A stretch of DNA of 64,000 nucleotides from Corynebacterium faecale (GCF_030408735.1 NZ_CP047204.1:1860001-1924000), one strand, 5' to 3'. Numbered from the stretch's first letter, positions 9,468 to 19,589 are shown. Notes: generated by a model not told the origin, from the sequence alone. Translations and numbers: made by a program.

Positions 9468-10100
9468 TCAGATGATTCCACGCTCCCGGGCGGCCGCCAC
9501 CGCCGCAGTGCGTGAGGTGACGTCCAGTTTGTTGAAAACATGGCCCATGTGGCTCTTCACGGTCGCCTCGGTGAGGAAGAGCTGGGTACCGATCTCGCGG
9601 TTGCTTTGCCCCTGGGCCACCAGTGTCAACACCTCGATCTCCCGGGGTGTGAGCGCGGTCAGGGGGTTATTCATCCGTCCCATGATCTTGCTGGCGACCT
9701 GGCGCGACAGCACCGATTCTCCCCGTGCCGCATCCCGGACACCGTTGATGAGATCTTCCGGACTGCTGTCTTTCAGCAGATACCCCACCGCCCCTGCAGA
9801 CACCGCCCCCACCACATCACCGTCAGTGGAATAGTTGGTCACCACCAGAACATGGGGTGGATCCTCCAGCTTCCGGATCCGGCGGGTGGCATCAACGCCG
9901 CCGGCCTCACCGGAACCGGGGCTGTCACCGAACCGTAAATCCATCAACACCAGATCGATGCCACCAGCGGCAGCAGCCGCCACCGCATCACCGGGACTGT
10001 CAACCATGCCGACGATCTTCATGTCCGGTTGATCAGCCAAAAGCGAGGCCAATCCGGCGCGCACCACGGGGTGGTCATCTGCCAGCAGGATCCTGATCAT
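9468..10100 (-). CDS. chrA: Heme-responsive response regulator ChrA
   Basis: A 210-residue NarL/FixJ-family regulator. The receiver domain carries DDHPVVR near the N-terminus, phospho-acceptor Asp in LVLMDLRFG (about residue 54) and Lys in LLKDSSPED. The C-terminal LuxR-type helix-turn-helix is LTPREIEVLTLVAQG to ATVKSHMGHVFNKL. Partnered with the kinase just upstream (26-bp overlap) and next to hrtBA, it corresponds to ChrA, which in C. glutamicum activates the heme exporter genes and heme oxygenase when heme is in excess. A good AGGAGA lies before the ATG. The ChrA identity rests on context; the family assignment is firm. Confidence 0.9.
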   Translation of the reverse strand: MIRILLADDHPVVRAGLASLLADQPDMKIVGMVDSPGDAVAAAAAGGIDLVLMDLRFGDSPGSGEAGGVDATRRIRKLEDPPHVLVVTNYSTDGDVVGAVSAGAVGYLLKDSSPEDLINGVRDAARGESVLSRQVASKIMGRMNNPLTALTPREIEVLTLVAQGQSNREIGTQLFLTEATVKSHMGHVFNKLDVTSRTAAVAAARERGII

Positions 10101-11307
10101 GTTCTCCTCTTTCTATTGATGGCATGGGGGTGGTACTGAAAGTAGTGCTGAGGTCGGGGATACGGGCGGAGATCCCGGTGCCGGCACCGGGGGCGGACTC
10201 AATGATCAACCTGCCCCCCAGTTCCTGTAATCGCCGTCGTGCAGTGGGTAGTCCGAATCCGGTGCCGGTATCTCTGGTGTCCGGGGTTTCCCGCACGGTG
10301 GTGGGATCAAAACCCCGTCCATTGTCCAGCACATCCAACAGGATCTGATCATCCTGGTAGGTCAGGGTCAGTCTCGCCCGGGAGGCACCGGAATGCCGGA
10401 TCACATTGCCCAGGAGTGTCTGTGCGATTCGGACCAGCTCATGATCCACCCGTTCAGGCAGTTCCCTCGGCACCCCGTCCACCTCGAAGGTGATGGCTTC
10501 CCCCATCGGTGTCGTGGAGGCGATCCTGGCCAGTGCGACCGGGAGGGATGCGCCCACCAGCGGTTGTGGCTGGAGAGCCGCGATGATGTTGCGGGTTTCA
10601 GCCAGGTTGTCAGCCGTGGTGTCTCTGGCCAGTTGGATCTGTGCCCGAGCCTGTGGATCACTGATCCGTTTCTCGGCTGCGTGCAGCAGCATCTGGATGG
10701 AGGATAACCCCTGCGCCACGGTGTCATGGATATCCCCGGCGATCCGGGCACGCTCCTCCATCTCCCCTGCATTCCGGGAGGCCTCAAGGGCTGCGGCGCG
10801 GGCGTCGACAAGCTCTGTAACCGTATCCCCCAGCAGGCGGAAGCCGGTGCCCAGGGTCCACGCCACCGCAGCACCGAGGATGGGGCCGGTGGCCACACCG
10901 ACCGACCAACCGAGATGGCCGACCAGCGCACCGATGGCAACGGCGGTGATGAGGAGAATAACCACAGCGGAGACCGCCGGGGTGGTCACCATGACGATGA
11001 GAAAAAACAGCGGGAAGGCCAGATACGCCGGCTCCGGGCCATCCCAGATCAACCCCGCCCAGACCATGATGAGCGCCCCCAACCACAGGAGCTGACGTTG
11101 CCGCAACGGACCTGGGGGCCTCATATCCGCAGGCAGAGCACCGAAAAAGTACACCGCGGCAAACAGGGCCGACAGCAACCAGACACTCCAGTGCCCGGCG
11201 CGCCACACCACCAGAATCAGCAGCACCGCGATCAGCAGATGAAGGCCCCACCTCAAGGCGGTGTGAATCCGGCGGATCCGGTCGAGGGTGATCTGGCTGT
11301 TGGTCAT
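10075..11307 (-). CDS. chrS: Heme-sensing histidine kinase ChrS
   Basis: About 410 residues. Six transmembrane helices fill the first 160 residues with almost no extracellular domain, followed by the HisKA_3 dimerisation helix with the phospho-acceptor His in AGDIHDTVAQG and a HATPase with N-box and G-box (VLDNGRGFDP, GTGFGLPTARRRL). This is the intramembrane-sensing type expected of ChrS, which detects heme within the membrane. ATG 11307 is used; a GTG one codon upstream and a TTG at 11316 are also in frame. A -10 TAGGCT lies 8 nt upstream. It is divergent from hrtBA. Confidence 0.9.
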   Translation of the reverse strand: MTNSQITLDRIRRIHTALRWGLHLLIAVLLILVVWRAGHWSVWLLSALFAAVYFFGALPADMRPPGPLRQRQLLWLGALIMVWAGLIWDGPEPAYLAFPLFFLIVMVTTPAVSAVVILLITAVAIGALVGHLGWSVGVATGPILGAAVAWTLGTGFRLLGDTVTELVDARAAALEASRNAGEMEERARIAGDIHDTVAQGLSSIQMLLHAAEKRISDPQARAQIQLARDTTADNLAETRNIIAALQPQPLVGASLPVALARIASTTPMGEAITFEVDGVPRELPERVDHELVRIAQTLLGNVIRHSGASRARLTLTYQDDQILLDVLDNGRGFDPTTVRETPDTRDTGTGFGLPTARRRLQELGGRLIIESAPGAGTGISARIPDLSTTFSTTPMPSIERGEHDQDPAGR

Positions 11308-11321
11308 CACGCCCAAGCCTA
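11308..11321 (-). promoter_or_regulatory. Leaderless -10 promoter of chrSA
   Basis: TAGGCT on the minus strand (11316-11321) lies 8 nt before the chrS ATG. Confidence 0.45.
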
Positions 11322-11343
11322 ACGCGGCGGGGTGGAGGGGGAA

Positions 11344-11359
11344 TCCGACTTAGGTCGGA
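11344..11359. promoter_or_regulatory. Candidate ChrA operator between chrS and hrtB
   Basis: TCCGAC-TTAG-GTCGGA is a perfect 6-bp-arm inverted repeat in the 111-bp divergent intergenic region, 37 bp from the chrS start and 60 bp from the hrtB start. ChrA is known to act on this intergenic region in C. glutamicum; that this palindrome is the site is inference. Confidence 0.35.
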
Positions 11360-11418
11360 GACGGGAACTGGACCTGGGCCCGATTCCCTGGCGAGTTCTA
11401 CCGGTGAGACTGGATGTC

Positions 11419-12414
11419 ATGTTTCAAGGACTGAAAGAACTCAAGGCGGCTAAAGGTCGCACCCTGTTGATCACCGTCACCGTCGGGTTGATAGCTGTAT
11501 TGGTCACCTTCTTATCTGCGCTCACCGCGGGTCTGGGGCACCAGTCAGTGTCCGCGCTCAAGGAACTTGCAGGGGATGACGATCTCGTCCTCGCCGACTC
11601 CGGCTCCGCCACACTGTCGGCTTCCACACTGAGTGAGGAGATCTCCGCTGACCTTGCAGATTCCGGTGCCACCATCCTCTGGCAGGTCCGTGACCGTATC
11701 GCCGACATCCCGGTGTTGTTGTTGAACTCTCCGGATCTGGCACCTGGCGAGGTATCCCTGCCGGTCGAGATCTCCGCAGCGGAGTTCGCCGACAGCGCAC
11801 CTGGTCAGCGTGCGGGCACGGTAATCAACACGGACAATGATCTCTATCTCGACCATCTGCCCGTGGTGCTGATGTCCACCGTGGATGTGGCCGACGTGGC
11901 ATCATCCCGTGGTATTCCCGGGCCTGCCGGGGCCTTCCTGTCGCAGGAGAACTCCGGCGACGGTAGCCCGTCGATTGAGGGCACAATCACTCTCACCGGT
12001 TCTGAGCGGTGGAACGCCTCGGCCTCCCACCAGGGCGAACAGATGTCACTCAACCTCATGATCGTGATGCTCTATGTCATCTCCGGTCTGGTGCTGGGGG
12101 CATTTTTCACAGTCTGGACCATCCAGCGTCTACGGGGCATCGCAATCACCTCAGCGCTTGGTGCCGCACGCCGGGTTCTGGTGGCCGATGCCCTCGGTCA
12201 GGCCGTGATCGTGTTGGCGCTCGGCATCACCTCAGGCACTCTGCTCACCGTGGCCATGGCGGGTCTGGCCTCTGATGCGTTGCCCGTGGTCATTTCCCCG
12301 GCGACCACCATCTACCCTGCTCTCATTCTGGCTGCCTGCGGTCTGGCCGGAGCCGCGGTCTCCCTTAAACCGGTGCTCGCAGTCTCACCACGTGCTGCAC
12401 TGGTCAACGCTTAA
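11419..12414 (+). CDS. hrtB: Heme exporter permease HrtB
   Basis: FtsX/MacB-like permease of the HrtBA heme-detoxification ABC transporter. About 331 residues: a first helix after MFQGLKELKAAKGRT, a roughly 200-residue extracytoplasmic domain, then three C-terminal helices (LMIVMLYVISGLVLGAFF, VLALGITSGTLL, LILAACGLAGAAV). ATG 11419 gives the usual HrtB start; in-frame GTG 11404 is possible. The hrtA ATPase follows after 26 bp. Location opposite chrSA supports heme-induced expression. Confidence 0.9.
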   Translation: MFQGLKELKAAKGRTLLITVTVGLIAVLVTFLSALTAGLGHQSVSALKELAGDDDLVLADSGSATLSASTLSEEISADLADSGATILWQVRDRIADIPVLLLNSPDLAPGEVSLPVEISAAEFADSAPGQRAGTVINTDNDLYLDHLPVVLMSTVDVADVASSRGIPGPAGAFLSQENSGDGSPSIEGTITLTGSERWNASASHQGEQMSLNLMIVMLYVISGLVLGAFFTVWTIQRLRGIAITSALGAARRVLVADALGQAVIVLALGITSGTLLTVAMAGLASDALPVVISPATTIYPALILAACGLAGAAVSLKPVLAVSPRAALVNA

Positions 12415-12440
12415 CACCCCTCAAGAAAAGGATCAACACC

Positions 12441-13154
12441 GTGTCATTGACTGTTTCCGACCTCAGCCTCAGCGTTCGTGACGGCTCCACCGACCGGCAT
12501 CTGCTGCGTGATATCTCCTTCGAGGTGGACCCGGGTGAGATCCTCGGTATCACCGGGCCATCCGGATCCGGAAAATCCACCCTGCTCGGGGTTCTCGGCT
12601 GCCTGCAGCAGGCCGATTCCGGGACCGCGGTGCTGCACACCCACGACAGAGACATCCACCTGACAGGTGAGGTCTCCGGCACCGATGCCGCCCGGATCCG
12701 TCGCCACCACATCGGCATCGTGTTCCAGCAGCCCAATCTCATCCCCGCGCTGAGTGTGCGCGATCAACTGATCCTGGTGACACGTCTCGGTCGCGTGTGG
12801 CCACCGTCGCGCGCCGGGCGCCACGCCGCGCGTGCCAAGGCTGATGAGCTTCTCCACGCCGTCGGTCTGCTCAACCTGGCGCAGCGTCCGGTCGGCACGC
12901 TTTCTGGCGGTCAGCAGGCCCGGGTCAACCTGGCCCGTGCGCTCATGCACGGCCCCAGCCTGCTGCTTATCGACGAACCCACCGCCGCCCTGGATCAGCA
13001 CAGCGCAGCAGAAGTCACCACCCTGATCGCCGACATGGCCCGGACCTACCGCGCAGCCACACTCTTAGTCAGCCATGACCCGGAGCAGATGGCTGCTGTG
13101 GACCGGCGGATCACCCTGGTCGACGGTCGCATCCGGGAGAGCTCCCGCATCTGA
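12441..13154 (+). CDS. hrtA: Heme exporter ATPase HrtA
   Basis: The 237-residue ATP-binding subunit of HrtBA. It has Walker A GPSGSGKST, Q-loop VFQQPNL, signature LSGGQQAR, Walker B LLLIDEPTAALD and switch His in LLVSHDP. It belongs to the LolD/MacB-type ATPase group, which pairs with FtsX-like permeases. The GTG start is preceded by AAAAGGA. It converges on ispG with a shared hairpin terminator between them. Confidence 0.92.
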   Translation: MSLTVSDLSLSVRDGSTDRHLLRDISFEVDPGEILGITGPSGSGKSTLLGVLGCLQQADSGTAVLHTHDRDIHLTGEVSGTDAARIRRHHIGIVFQQPNLIPALSVRDQLILVTRLGRVWPPSRAGRHAARAKADELLHAVGLLNLAQRPVGTLSGGQQARVNLARALMHGPSLLLIDEPTAALDQHSAAEVTTLIADMARTYRAATLLVSHDPEQMAAVDRRITLVDGRIRESSRI

Positions 13155-13171
13155 GTGCCAGGGATAAAGGA

Positions 13172-13213
13172 AAACCGGCCATCACACACACCGGGGGTGT
13201 CTGATGGCCGGTT
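13172..13213. terminator. Bidirectional terminator between hrtA and ispG
   Basis: A 13-bp perfect stem (aaaccggccatca / tgatggccggttt), extended by a nested acacacc/ggggtgt pairing, lies 18 nt after hrtA and 36 nt after the ispG stop. A and T runs on both sides allow use in both directions. Confidence 0.85.
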
Positions 13214-13248
13214 TCTCTGCCTCAATCAGAGACATAGGACCAGCTGGT

Positions 13249-14430
13249 CTACCTGGTGACCTTGACTTCTGCCTTCATTCCGGATGCTTCAGCGGCAGCC
13301 AGGACCTCAGGGTCCATGCTCTCCGCGATGCGCATGGCTTCTTCGATGAGGGTCTGCACGATCTGGGATTCAGGGACAGTCTTGATGATCTCGCCCTTGA
13401 CAAAGATCTGGCCCTTGCCATTGCCGGAGGCAACACCCAGGTCAGCGTCACGTGCTTCACCCGGTCCGTTAACCACGCAGCCCATGACGGCGACACGCAG
13501 TGGCACCTCGAGACCATCAAGCCCTTCGGTGACCTCCTCAGCCAGCTTGTACACATCAACCTGTGCCCGGCCACAAGATGGGCAGGAGACGATCTCCAGC
13601 TTGCGGGGGCGCAGATTCATCGACTGCAGGATCTGGTCACCGACCTTGATCTCCTCCACCGGATCAGCAGACAGGGAGACACGGATGGTGTCACCGATAC
13701 CCTGGGACAACAGTGCGCCGAAAGCCACCGAAGACTTGATGGTGCCCATGAACTTCGGTCCTGCTTCGGTGACACCCAGGTGCAGTGGGTAATCGCACTT
13801 TTCGGCGAGCTGGCGATAAGCCTCCACCATGAGCACCGGGTCGGAGTGCTTCACTGAAATGGCGATATCGCCATAACCGTGTTCCTCAAAGAGTCCAGCC
13901 TCCCACAGCGCGGACTCCACGAGTGCCTCCGGAGTCGCCTTGCCGTGATACTTGTCCAGGATGCGCTTATCCAGGGAACCACCGTTGACACCGATGCGGA
14001 TGGGGATGCCGGCATCACCTGCGGCCTTGGCCACCTCCTTGACCCGACCATCAAATTCCTTGATGTTGCCCGGGTTCACACGGACAGCGGCACAACCCGC
14101 GTCGATGGCGGAGAAAATGTACTTCGGCTGGAAGTGGATATCCGCGATCACCGGGATCGGGGACTTCTTCGCGATGATCGGCAGCGCCTCAGCGTCAATC
14201 GGCATCGGGCAGGCAACGCGCACGATATCGCAACCACTCGCGGTCAGCTGTGCAATCTGCTGCAGCGTGGCGTTGATGTCGTGGGTCTTGGTGGTGGTCA
14301 TCGACTGCACCGAGATCGGGTGATCGGAGCCAACCCCGACCGCTCCGACCATCAGCTGTCGGGTCTGACGCCGCGGCGCCAGCACTGGTGGTGGGGTTGG
14401 AGGAAGACCGAGGCCGATTGGGGTAGACAA
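13249..14430 (-). CDS. ispG: 4-hydroxy-3-methylbut-2-enyl diphosphate synthase
   Basis: The penultimate enzyme of the MEP isoprenoid pathway, converting MEcPP to HMBPP with a [4Fe-4S] cluster. The 393-residue protein has the TIM-barrel domain ([41 protein letters not shown]) and the C-terminal cluster domain with [12 protein letters not shown] and the third Cys in [10 protein letters not shown]. The start is a TTG at 14430 with AAGGAG about 10 nt upstream. It lies downstream of dxr and the site-2 protease, as in mycobacteria. Confidence 0.95.
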   Translation of the reverse strand: MSTPIGLGLPPTPPPVLAPRRQTRQLMVGAVGVGSDHPISVQSMTTTKTHDINATLQQIAQLTASGCDIVRVACPMPIDAEALPIIAKKSPIPVIADIHFQPKYIFSAIDAGCAAVRVNPGNIKEFDGRVKEVAKAAGDAGIPIRIGVNGGSLDKRILDKYHGKATPEALVESALWEAGLFEEHGYGDIAISVKHSDPVLMVEAYRQLAEKCDYPLHLGVTEAGPKFMGTIKSSVAFGALLSQGIGDTIRVSLSADPVEEIKVGDQILQSMNLRPRKLEIVSCPSCGRAQVDVYKLAEEVTEGLDGLEVPLRVAVMGCVVNGPGEARDADLGVASGNGKGQIFVKGEIIKTVPESQIVQTLIEEAMRIAESMDPEVLAAAEASGMKAEVKVTR

Positions 14431-14573
14431 GTTACATGCTCCTTGAAGCGGCAGTGAGCACCGAGATGCGGTGGAGAACTACCGTGAAACGTTCTGGGTG
14501 GAAGTCAGCTATGGGACGAAAGTCTATCACTGGATAAGCATTTGGTAGATCCGTCAGGACGTGGTGGCAGTAT

Positions 14574-15788
14574 CTATCCGAACAATCTGATTGGATTCAC
14601 CACATCAGCGACGATGACAACAGCACCGATCGACAGCAGCAATGCAGCGACCCCGACGGTGATCGGCATCAGGCGGGTGTAATCCGCCGGGCCGCCGGGA
14701 GTCTTGCCACGCAGTTTCCGGAAGAAGTCACGGATGCGCTCATAGAGGACAACCGCGATGTGGCCGCCATCCAGTGGTGGCAGCGGAACCAGGTTGAACA
14801 GGGCAAGGAAGAAATTCAGGCTGGCGAGCATCATCATGAACATGTCCCACATGGAGCGCTCGACAAGTTCACCGCCGATGCGGGATGCCCCCACCACACT
14901 CATCGGCCCCTCGATATCACGCTCAGCACCGAAGATGGAGGCAACAACACCCGGGATCTTGGCGGGGAACGCCATCAACCCTTCGAATGTGGCCTCAATC
15001 ATGTCGCCGGTGAAACGTGCAGTTGCTCCCACACCTTCGACCGGGCCGAATTTCTTGTACACATCGGTCGGCGGTTGACTTGTCACACCGATGGCCCCCA
15101 CGGTCACGTCCTGGCCGGCGGCATTGAACCGGGTGACCTCGTCGACAGTGACAGGGAGGCGGACAAGTTCCTGTCCGCGCTCAATGGTGAGTGTGACCGT
15201 CTCGCCCGGCAGCGACCATACGGTATCGCGAACCTCCTGGAAGGTGGCCACATCCCGGTCATCGACCGCCAGGATCCGGTCACCTTCCCGGACCCCCGCC
15301 TCACCGGCGGGACCGGTGCCGATGCAGTCCGACAGGGTGGAGGCATCGAGCTGACTGTCCGGCACACACTGCACCGAAGCGACAGTGGCGGTGAAGTCCG
15401 CATCCGGGTTGGGAATGCCCGAACTCACGGCGACCCCGTAGAGAACCACGAAACCCACCAGGATGTTCATGATCACGCCGCCTGACAGCACGATGATGCG
15501 CTGCCACCAGGGCTTGAGGTACATGGCCCTGTTCACTTCATCCGGCTCCAGGACATCCTGCGCGGTCATGCCTGCGATCTCGCAGAATCCACCGAGCGGG
15601 ACTGCTTTCACGCCGTACTCCGTCTCGCCTCTGCGGACGGAGAAAACTTTGGGGCCGAAACCGATGAAGAAGCGCCGGACCTTCATCCCGAACATGCGGG
15701 CGGTGATGTAATGGCCCCACTCATGAAGCGCGATGGTTACTGCGATGCCGAGGAAAAACAGCACCATACCGGCGAGATAGGCTGCCAC
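14574..15788 (-). CDS. Site-2 family intramembrane zinc metalloprotease (RIP1/RseP-like)
   Basis: A 404-residue M50 protease. Zinc-binding HEWGH lies in the first helix (TIALHEWGHYITA, about residue 23), a PDZ domain around 150-220 carries AGVREGDRILAVDDRDV, and a second metal-ligand motif LVPLPPLDGGH lies near residue 340. Four transmembrane segments fit. Members cleave membrane-bound anti-sigma factors or divisome proteins; the M. tuberculosis homologue Rip1 occupies the same dxr-rip-gcpE position. The substrate here is not known. Confidence 0.92.
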   Translation of the reverse strand: MAAYLAGMVLFFLGIAVTIALHEWGHYITARMFGMKVRRFFIGFGPKVFSVRRGETEYGVKAVPLGGFCEIAGMTAQDVLEPDEVNRAMYLKPWWQRIIVLSGGVIMNILVGFVVLYGVAVSSGIPNPDADFTATVASVQCVPDSQLDASTLSDCIGTGPAGEAGVREGDRILAVDDRDVATFQEVRDTVWSLPGETVTLTIERGQELVRLPVTVDEVTRFNAAGQDVTVGAIGVTSQPPTDVYKKFGPVEGVGATARFTGDMIEATFEGLMAFPAKIPGVVASIFGAERDIEGPMSVVGASRIGGELVERSMWDMFMMMLASLNFFLALFNLVPLPPLDGGHIAVVLYERIRDFFRKLRGKTPGGPADYTRLMPITVGVAALLLSIGAVVIVADVVNPIRLFG

Positions 15789-15874
15789 GCGGTGGAGCTC
15801 CTTACTAACTACTGTCTGGTTCTGGTTCCTGGGCAGGATCGTGCGCGGTTCAGGCGTCGTGGAGCCCGCGGAAT

Positions 15875-17059
15875 TTAATCCGCCAGCTTGTCGATCAACT
15901 GGTTGGCCCGTGCACGGGCCTCTACCTCAGTGGCCAGGATGTCATCGAGATTTGAGGATACACCAGCAAACTGGGAAGCCCCTTGGAGTATCTCCTCCAC
16001 CACATCCACAATCTGGGGAAAGCGAATCCGTCCACCAAGGAAGGCCGCAGCCGCCTCCTCGTTGGCGGCATTATAGACCGCAGGAAAGGTTCCTCTCATC
16101 TTGGCGGCCTGCCTGGCCAGCTGCACCGCGGGGAAGGCAACGTCATCCACAGGCTCGAAGGTCCAGGTGTGCGCCTGCGTGAAATCAAGTGCGTGCTGAG
16201 CCCCGGTGACCCGGTGGGGCCAGTTCATGGCCAGTGCGATCGGGAGCTTCATCGACGGAGGCGATGCCTGTGCGATTGTCCCGCCATCCTTGAAGGTGAT
16301 CATGGAGTGGATGATCGACTGGGGGTGCACCGAGACATCAATGAGATCGGGATCAGTGTTGAAGAGCAACGTGGCCTCAATCAGCTCTAGTCCCTTATTG
16401 ATCAACGTCGCTGAGTTCAGGGTGTTCATCTGCCCCATTGACCACGTTGGGTGGGCAGCAGCCTGCTCCGGGGTCACATCCCACATCGCCTCCCTGGTCC
16501 AACCCCGGAAAGGCCCACCTGAGGCGGTCAGCACGATGCGGGCAACCTCATCGGCAGTACCGCTGCGCAGACACTGCGCCATCGCGGAGTGCTCCGAATC
16601 AACCGGGATGATCTGGCCTGGTGCGGCCTGGGACATCACGAAATCACCGCCGGCCACCAGTGACTCCTTGTTTGCCAGTGCCAGCTTCGCACCGGACTTG
16701 AGGGTGGCCAGGGTGGCTCCCAGCCCCAGGGAGCCAACGAGGGCGTTGAGAACCGTATCAGCAGGGTTGGACACCTGGGTGGATTCAACGAGGATCCTCG
16801 CTGCATCAGGCCCGTCGATGACGGTACCGCCGAGCGCGCGACCCACCTCCGCTGCTGCCTGCTCCCCCGCCACCGCCACCTGCTGGGGCGAGAGTTGGAA
16901 GGCGCGGGCCTGTTCGATCACCAGGGCGGGGTTGGATCCGCCCGCAGCGATCCCAACGAGGGTGAACAGGTCTGGGTTGTCTGCAATGACCTCCAGCGCC
17001 TGGGTTCCAATGGAGCCGGTGCTGCCGAGGATGAGGATTTTAGTAGTCACGATGACCAT
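15875..17059 (-). CDS. dxr: 1-deoxy-D-xylulose-5-phosphate reductoisomerase
   Basis: Converts DXP to MEP with NADPH, the first committed step of the MEP pathway. The 394-residue protein has the N-terminal NADPH motif [12 protein letters not shown], the [11 protein letters not shown] motif, metal/substrate residues in [14 protein letters not shown], and flexible-loop ASGGPFRGW. An AGGAGAGGG ribosome-binding site precedes the ATG. A GTG four codons in is an alternative start. It is first in the dxr - protease - ispG order. Confidence 0.95.
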   Translation of the reverse strand: MVIVTTKILILGSTGSIGTQALEVIADNPDLFTLVGIAAGGSNPALVIEQARAFQLSPQQVAVAGEQAAAEVGRALGGTVIDGPDAARILVESTQVSNPADTVLNALVGSLGLGATLATLKSGAKLALANKESLVAGGDFVMSQAAPGQIIPVDSEHSAMAQCLRSGTADEVARIVLTASGGPFRGWTREAMWDVTPEQAAAHPTWSMGQMNTLNSATLINKGLELIEATLLFNTDPDLIDVSVHPQSIIHSMITFKDGGTIAQASPPSMKLPIALAMNWPHRVTGAQHALDFTQAHTWTFEPVDDVAFPAVQLARQAAKMRGTFPAVYNAANEEAAAAFLGGRIRFPQIVDVVEEILQGASQFAGVSSNLDDILATEVEARARANQLIDKLAD

Positions 17060-17420
17060 TCTTGCACCCTCTCCTGGATCCAGTGGTCATCTGGTTGTAG
17101 TTGTCGGAGCGACATCCTGCTGCGCAAAATTGACGCTGCTCATCAGTCACGCACCACAGAGTGAATGCACTGGTGTGAAAGTCACTGCCTGCCTAATTCA
17201 CAATGCACTACACCCGTTTGGGGCAATACTTAGGGAGGGGTTCTTGACCCCTGTTAGTAAAAGCCCAGCAGAAGACTGCTGTTGGCCCAGTTCGCAACGA
17301 TATCTGCCCTACCCGTTTTTTAGCGTCGCCAGGGGAAATATGAGAACATGAACGAAGTAAAACCAATTCTGTAGGTGCGCGCCGGTTTTCATGTGCGGTG
17401 CGCGAATGAAGGAGTATGAC
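17060..17420. other. Divergent intergenic region between dxr and the DUF2631 gene
   Basis: About 360 bp without a gene. It holds two short hairpins, aggggt-tcttg-acccct at 17236-17252 and cagcag-aaga-ctgctg at 17266-17281, and must contain divergent promoters. No known operator is recognised. Confidence 0.5.
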
Positions 17421-17849
17421 GTGGCTGGTTCCTCCCACAAGATTGAGCCTGAGATCTACAACGGTGTCTCCACCCTTGATGAGCCATCGGCCGCATGGGG
17501 CTGGCATGACATCGGACGCAATGCCGTTCAGATTTCCGGTTGGATATCGGTGCTGTTCCTGCTCGGCATGAACTTCGGTAACCACCAGGGTCACGTTGAG
17601 ACCATCTGGCTGAATGCCTTCGCCGCACTGATCGCCATCGGCCTTCTCATTCACCTCTTCGAGCCAAAGCTTTCCCAGGTTCGTACCCTGACTTCTCGCA
17701 ACAAGCCTGTCGGACATGTTGAGCCTGACTGGTCCTACGACCAGGGCACACTGTCCGGCACCTGGGGTGAGCTGACTGATGCGCAGCTGCGTTCTGTCAA
17801 CATTGATCCTGAGCGCGTTCGTCACCTGCGCCTGGAGGAGAAGAAGTAA
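17421..17849 (+). CDS. DUF2631 membrane protein
   Basis: A 142-residue actinobacterial DUF2631 protein. The N-terminal motif is SSHKIEPEIYNGVSTLDEPSA, followed by two transmembrane helices (ISGWISVLFLLGMNF and WLNAFAALIAIGLLIHLF) and a polar C-terminal tail rich in charged residues. GTG 17421 is chosen because AAGGAG sits 6 nt before it; upstream in-frame ATGs lack this. It is monocistronic with its own terminator. Function is unknown. Confidence 0.85.
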   Translation: MAGSSHKIEPEIYNGVSTLDEPSAAWGWHDIGRNAVQISGWISVLFLLGMNFGNHQGHVETIWLNAFAALIAIGLLIHLFEPKLSQVRTLTSRNKPVGHVEPDWSYDQGTLSGTWGELTDAQLRSVNIDPERVRHLRLEEKK

Positions 17850-17872
17850 ACACTTCTCTTAGCTGGCATTTC

Positions 17873-17905
17873 AAGGAGTCTGATTCCCATCAGGCTCCTT
17901 TTTTG
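17873..17905 (+). terminator. Rho-independent terminator after the DUF2631 gene
   Basis: AAGGAGTCTGAT pairs with ATCAGGCTCCTT across a 4-nt loop (one bulge), followed by T6. Confidence 0.85.
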
Positions 17906-18005
17906 CTGCCCCGCCCCCGCTGGAACCCACCGAGGTCGCCGCACCACCGCTGGAGAAGATACTGACAGATCCAGGGGTGGCATGGTGCACCCGGGGGTTG
18001 TCCCA

Positions 18006-19589
18006 CTATCCCACGTGGCTTTTCACCTTGTTGAAGATCTCGGGCATCCCGGCATCCACCCGTCTGGAACACAGTCGGATCATCAGGGCGTAGAACGCAC
18101 CCGGAAGGGCGAGCGCGAGCAGCTGACCGAGGACCACAGCCCAGGTGACGCCAGCGGAATACCCGAAAATGGTGAGGATGATGGCCGGCAGGGACGGAAT
18201 CCATCCGAGCAGCATGGTGGCAAAAGCAGAAACGAACGCAGCACCTGAGTACCCACTGCGGTCGCCCCAGGGACTGGTACCGGGTTTTGCGGTGGCGAAT
18301 GGGTTGAAGGTGGTGGCTGCAAGCGCAATGCCTGCCGTGGTGGCCAGTACCCCCACGGCGATCACGATGATGAGCAGACTGAGATATGCATCTTCACCGA
18401 TCACCAGGGTGAGGATCGCGAACAGGAGTACACCAACGGTCACGGGTGTCATGTGGGCCAGGTGACGGCCCATCAATAAGGTGCGGCTCGAAGCACCGGA
18501 CACGATGTTCAGCCAGGTGGATGGGCCGTCATATCCGAAATCATTCGTGGCGACAGCCCCTCCGAATATCGCCAGGATGATGAGGCCGAGGTAGATGATG
18601 AAGGATTCGATCGTGAAACTCTGCACGAGGAAGATCGCTGCGAGCATCGGGAACATGATCAGCGATGTCAGAAGTCGTGAATCACGAACCAGGTAAACCA
18701 GGGAGCGGAAATAAACTGCCCAGAAAGGAGTCAGGGGGAACGCCGCAGGAATCAGGCGACCCGCCCGGGGATCTGTGTGCGCTTTCCGCTCTTTGACCGA
18801 CGTGGCTCCGTTGTCCAGGGGCGCCGTCAACGCACGGTTGATCAACGTCACCCACAACCGGATGCCCAGGCCGAGATATAACCCTGTCAGAACGAAAAAT
18901 ACCGCAGCCATCACCCAGTGCCCTGCTGCGACAGCCTCGATGACACCGGCAGCCGAAGCGAAGGGGGTCCACCTGACGATCTGGCCGAAGGTATCCACGT
19001 GTGTCGAGGCACCCTGGCTGGTCATCAGTTGATAAGCCACGATCACCAGCATGAAGCCGAGGGAGGCATACAGGCTGGTGCGTTCCCGACTGACCCTGGA
19101 TGAGGAACTGGAGCCGAGCGAGCTGACCAGCTCCCCCAGCAGAAGCGTCATCACCAGAGCACAGGCCAACATCACCCACACCACCGGGATCATCACCGGT
19201 GGATAGATCAGCAACGCCACCACCGCCGTGGTGACCGTGCAGATCACCGCGAGGATTCCCCGCGACTGCATCAGGGTGGCCACCGCCATCGCCGGGAGGA
19301 TATCCCTGGCTGCGAGGGGCATGATGGCGAAAGACGATGGAGCGAGCTGCCCCTCCCCGGAGGGCCACATGATGGCGGCGATGGCATACGCGATGGTTCC
19401 GGACGCCACGATGCCGGCGAGTATCCCCATCGAACCTTCAGACAATCCCTGACCGAGCAGCACCATGAAACTGAGGAGTCCGATGAGTCCATAGATGGAC
19501 ACCAGGACGATCATGGTGATGGCGGCGTTGTTACCGGAGACAGTCCGCTTCCACATCGTGCCCTGAAGTTTGAGCAGTGTACCGGTCAC
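18006..19589 (-). CDS. ABC transporter permease, multi-spanning
   Basis: About 527 residues with 12 or so predicted transmembrane helices in two halves, separated by a polar stretch SVKERKAHTDPRAGRL. The GTG at 19589 overlaps the stop of the upstream ATPase gene by 4 nt (GTGA), making an exporter operon. This large-permease plus single-ATPase design is common in actinobacterial ABC-2-like exporters. The substrate is unknown. The longer reading starting at 19631 would run 46 bp into the ATPase gene and is not favoured. Confidence 0.8.
   Translation of the reverse strand: MTGTLLKLQGTMWKRTVSGNNAAITMIVLVSIYGLIGLLSFMVLLGQGLSEGSMGILAGIVASGTIAYAIAAIMWPSGEGQLAPSSFAIMPLAARDILPAMAVATLMQSRGILAVICTVTTAVVALLIYPPVMIPVVWVMLACALVMTLLLGELVSSLGSSSSSRVSRERTSLYASLGFMLVIVAYQLMTSQGASTHVDTFGQIVRWTPFASAAGVIEAVAAGHWVMAAVFFVLTGLYLGLGIRLWVTLINRALTAPLDNGATSVKERKAHTDPRAGRLIPAAFPLTPFWAVYFRSLVYLVRDSRLLTSLIMFPMLAAIFLVQSFTIESFIIYLGLIILAIFGGAVATNDFGYDGPSTWLNIVSGASSRTLLMGRHLAHMTPVTVGVLLFAILTLVIGEDAYLSLLIIVIAVGVLATTAGIALAATTFNPFATAKPGTSPWGDRSGYSGAAFVSAFATMLLGWIPSLPAIILTIFGYSAGVTWAVVLGQLLALALPGAFYALMIRLCSRRVDAGMPEIFNKVKSHVG

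Noticed and set aside
17208..17825. 205-codon minus-strand frame across the DUF2631 gene
   Set aside because: The plus-strand DUF2631 protein has a proper start and conserved sequence; the opposite frame does not.
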